A DNA stretch of 6,356 bases from Desulfobacterales bacterium (GTDB taxonomy: Bacteria > Desulfobacterota > Desulfobulbia > Desulfobulbales > BM004). How positions within the stretch are numbered: the stretch's first letter is position 1; every line of letters begins with the position of its first letter. The position numbers and the translations under genes were made by a program. The stretch is from positions 1-6,356 of the forward strand of contig JAAXQI010000134.1 in the NCBI GenBank assembly GCA_012974315.1. Direction: 5' to 3'. Below the pieces are notes generated by a model that was not told the DNA's origin, did not search any database, and was given only the letters and a program-made list of their open reading frames with translations. Shown piece after piece: positions 5,923-6,356 of the stretch.

Positions 5923-6356
5923 ATGACTATTGCAGATAACATGTATGTTGCCATTAACTATACACTTACCCTGGAGTCGGGTCAGGAGATAGATAAGTCT
6001 CCTGAAGGCCAACCCCTTGGCTTTATCGCCGGAACAGGACAGATAATCCCGGGTTTGGAAAAAGCACTCATGGGAAGAAGTGCGGGCGATAGTGCCAAAT
6101 TAGTTGTTGAGCCTGAAGATGCCTACGGTCCATTTAAAGATGACCTGCTTCAGGAAATCCCAAAAAACCAGTTCCCAGGTGACATAGATGTCACGCCGGG
6201 CATGGCGTTTGAAGCCCAGGGCCCAAACGGGCCCTTTATGATTACCGTTGCCAAGGTAAATGATAACGATACGATTACCGTTGATCTCAACCATCCCATG
6301 GCTGGTAAACAACTGCACTTTGATGTCAATGTGGTTGAAGTGCGTGAGCCTACTGC
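5923..6356 (+). CDS. slyD: SlyD-like FKBP-type peptidyl-prolyl isomerase (3' end outside window)
   Basis: The ATG at 5923 has a strong AGGAGG (5911-5916) six bases upstream. 144 codons are present with no stop before the window edge. The protein is a cytoplasmic FKBP-fold prolyl cis-trans isomerase and chaperone of the SlyD class. Visible elements are an N-terminal FKBP strand VAINYTLTLESGQEIDKS (9-26), the signature GTGQIIPGLEKALMGRSAGD (37-56), PEDAYGPF (64-71) leading into the inserted flap (IF) chaperone domain (about 71-118, with MAFEAQGPNGPFMITVAKV), and the return strand DLNHPMAGKQLHFDVNVVEV (121-140) then REPT. The order and spacing match E. coli SlyD. Whether it carries the metal-binding His/Cys-rich tail of E. 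coli SlyD, used in nickel delivery to hydrogenase, cannot be seen because the 3' end is missing. Confidence 0.93.
   Translation, partial: MTIADNMYVAINYTLTLESGQEIDKSPEGQPLGFIAGTGQIIPGLEKALMGRSAGDSAKLVVEPEDAYGPFKDDLLQEIPKNQFPGDIDVTPGMAFEAQGPNGPFMITVAKVNDNDTITVDLNHPMAGKQLHFDVNVVEVREPT

Noticed and set aside
6100..6318. 72-residue minus-strand frame at the window end
   Set aside because: It is antisense to the SlyD-like coding sequence, whose FKBP motifs are clear.

Overview
The window carries ordinary bacterial housekeeping genes at moderate GC (judged by eye). The gene mix suggests a Gram-negative, anaerobic, delta-proteobacterial lineage (Desulfobacterota-like). It combines a DUF3786 protein, an ATP-type PEP carboxykinase, a small single-domain nitroreductase, a TypA/BipA GTPase, a small lipoprotein and a SlyD-type FKBP. 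This assignment is an inference from gene families, not from a marker gene.

Layout, left to right. Positions 1-216 are AT-rich upstream sequence. A small FMN nitroreductase (217-735, +) follows. After a leader of about 230 bp comes the ribosome-associated GTPase TypA/BipA (971-2749, +). Next is a small lipoprotein gene (2876-3211, +) whose 3' end reads into an out-of-frame fragment of an S4-type RNA-binding protein gene (3159-3269, +). This looks like a deletion junction or an assembly error. Convergent to it lies pckA (3282-4895, -), and upstream of pckA on the same strand is a DUF3786 gene (4955-5566, -). A gene-poor divergent region (5567-5922) holds a palindrome resembling CsoR-family operators, possible promoters on both strands, a possible tiny ORF, and a hairpin with a T-rich tail just in front of a SlyD-like FKBP prolyl isomerase gene (5923 to the window end, +, incomplete).

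How the genes work together: pckA links oxaloacetate and PEP (gluconeogenesis or anaplerosis). BipA and SlyD belong to ribosome and protein-folding homeostasis. The nitroreductase is a flavin redox enzyme of unknown substrate. No single pathway unites them. The DUF3786-pckA pair is the only likely co-transcribed set (59 bp apart, same strand, no terminator seen).

I see no CRISPR array, insertion sequence, tRNA or rRNA, and no convincing new multi-gene system. The observations most worth a second look are the lipoprotein/S4 junction, the orphan CsoR-like palindrome and the attenuator-like leader of the SlyD gene.
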